In this document: piece after piece, positions 5,417 to 5,543 of the stretch
Layout: each line of letters starts with the position of its first letter
Position numbering within the stretch: the stretch's first letter is position 1
Assembly: GCA_028293055.1 (NCBI GenBank)
Contig: JAQGLD010000098.1
Location: forward strand, 1 to 5,543
Length of the DNA: 5,543 nucleotides
Direction of reading: 5' to 3'
Source of the DNA: Alphaproteobacteria bacterium
GTDB taxonomy: Bacteria; Pseudomonadota; Alphaproteobacteria; Sphingomonadales; Sphingomonadaceae
Notes under the pieces: model-generated
The model's input: the letters and a program-made list of their open reading frames with translations, nothing else
What the model was told of the DNA's origin: nothing
Databases searched by the model: none
Position numbers and translations under genes: made by a program

Positions 5417-5543
5417 ATGTCCGAGCTGCCGACCGCTTATCCCCTCCGCGACCTGTTCGATGCCGCCGCGCGCGGGCGCAATGTCCGGCTGACCTGCGGC
5501 GAGTGCGGCCATGTCGCGATCCTGCATGGCATGGGCCTGTGGT
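5417..5543 (+). CDS. Short zinc-ribbon-like protein, N-terminal part, cut by window edge
   Basis: The first 42 residues of a small, probably cytoplasmic protein; no signal peptide or membrane segment is seen. From ATG 5417 it reads MSELPTAYPLRDLFDAAARG, then VRLTCGECGHVAIL with Cys27-x2-Cys30 and His32, ending at GLW42. The CxxC-H pattern after a short amphipathic helix, with a following LW, resembles small zinc-ribbon-like proteins in which a second CxxC would be expected further on, outside the window. No clear Shine-Dalgarno precedes the ATG. The frame is open far upstream but has no ATG, GTG or TTG between 5300 and 5417. It lies 89 bp after the repaired stop of the upstream gene in the same direction. 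Metal binding is an inference from the motif. Confidence 0.6.
   Translation, partial: MSELPTAYPLRDLFDAAARGRNVRLTCGECGHVAILHGMGLW

Noticed and set aside
4891..5527. Minus-strand open frames opposite the 4915 gene and the zinc-ribbon-like gene
   Set aside because: Arg-rich shadows without motifs; the plus strand carries coherent exported-protein and CxxC-H sequences.

Overview
This 5.5 kb window is GC-rich. Its gene content resembles a sphingomonad-type alphaproteobacterium: two small cysteine-containing exported proteins of a style I recognise from sphingomonad genomes, a two-partner secretion locus, and an HTH-membrane-TPR regulator. The taxonomic call is an inference from protein style and base composition. 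No marker gene is present.

Left part (1-2355, minus strand): a two-partner (type Vb) secretion operon, transcribed right to left. The outer-membrane transporter TpsB (670-2355, complete, 561 aa) comes first. After 36 bp comes the start of its exported partner TpsA (633 down to base 1, 211 residues, cut by the window edge). TpsA carries a signal peptide and the haemagglutination-activity secretion domain with an NPNG motif. TpsB recognises that domain and threads the cargo across the outer membrane.

Middle (2356-4048): a 367-bp divergent intergenic region separates tpsB from a plus-strand gene. That gene encodes a DNA-binding domain, one membrane helix and a TPR-rich domain, which is the architecture of a membrane-anchored transcription regulator. 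The intergenic region next to it holds four TTAGCG copies in about 50 bp. The last copy sits in the centre of an imperfect inverted repeat just before the start codon. This is a candidate operator array for autoregulation and/or control of the secretion operon.

Right part (4049-5543): a hairpin lies between the convergent regulator and a small minus-strand gene (4080-4721). That gene encodes an exported protein built from two Cys-x35-Cys repeats. Divergent from it, on the plus strand, is a second small exported Cys protein (from 4915). Its reading frame appears broken by a one-base loss near 5289/5290: restoring one base gives a normal short C-terminus, a stop at 5325-5327 and an even number of cysteines. 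The window ends inside a plus-strand gene for a short CxxC/H zinc-ribbon-like protein (from 5417).

The most promising items for follow-up are the TTAGCG array with its HTH-TPR regulator next to the secretion locus, the internally duplicated Cys-x35-Cys protein, and the apparent frameshift in its divergent neighbour.
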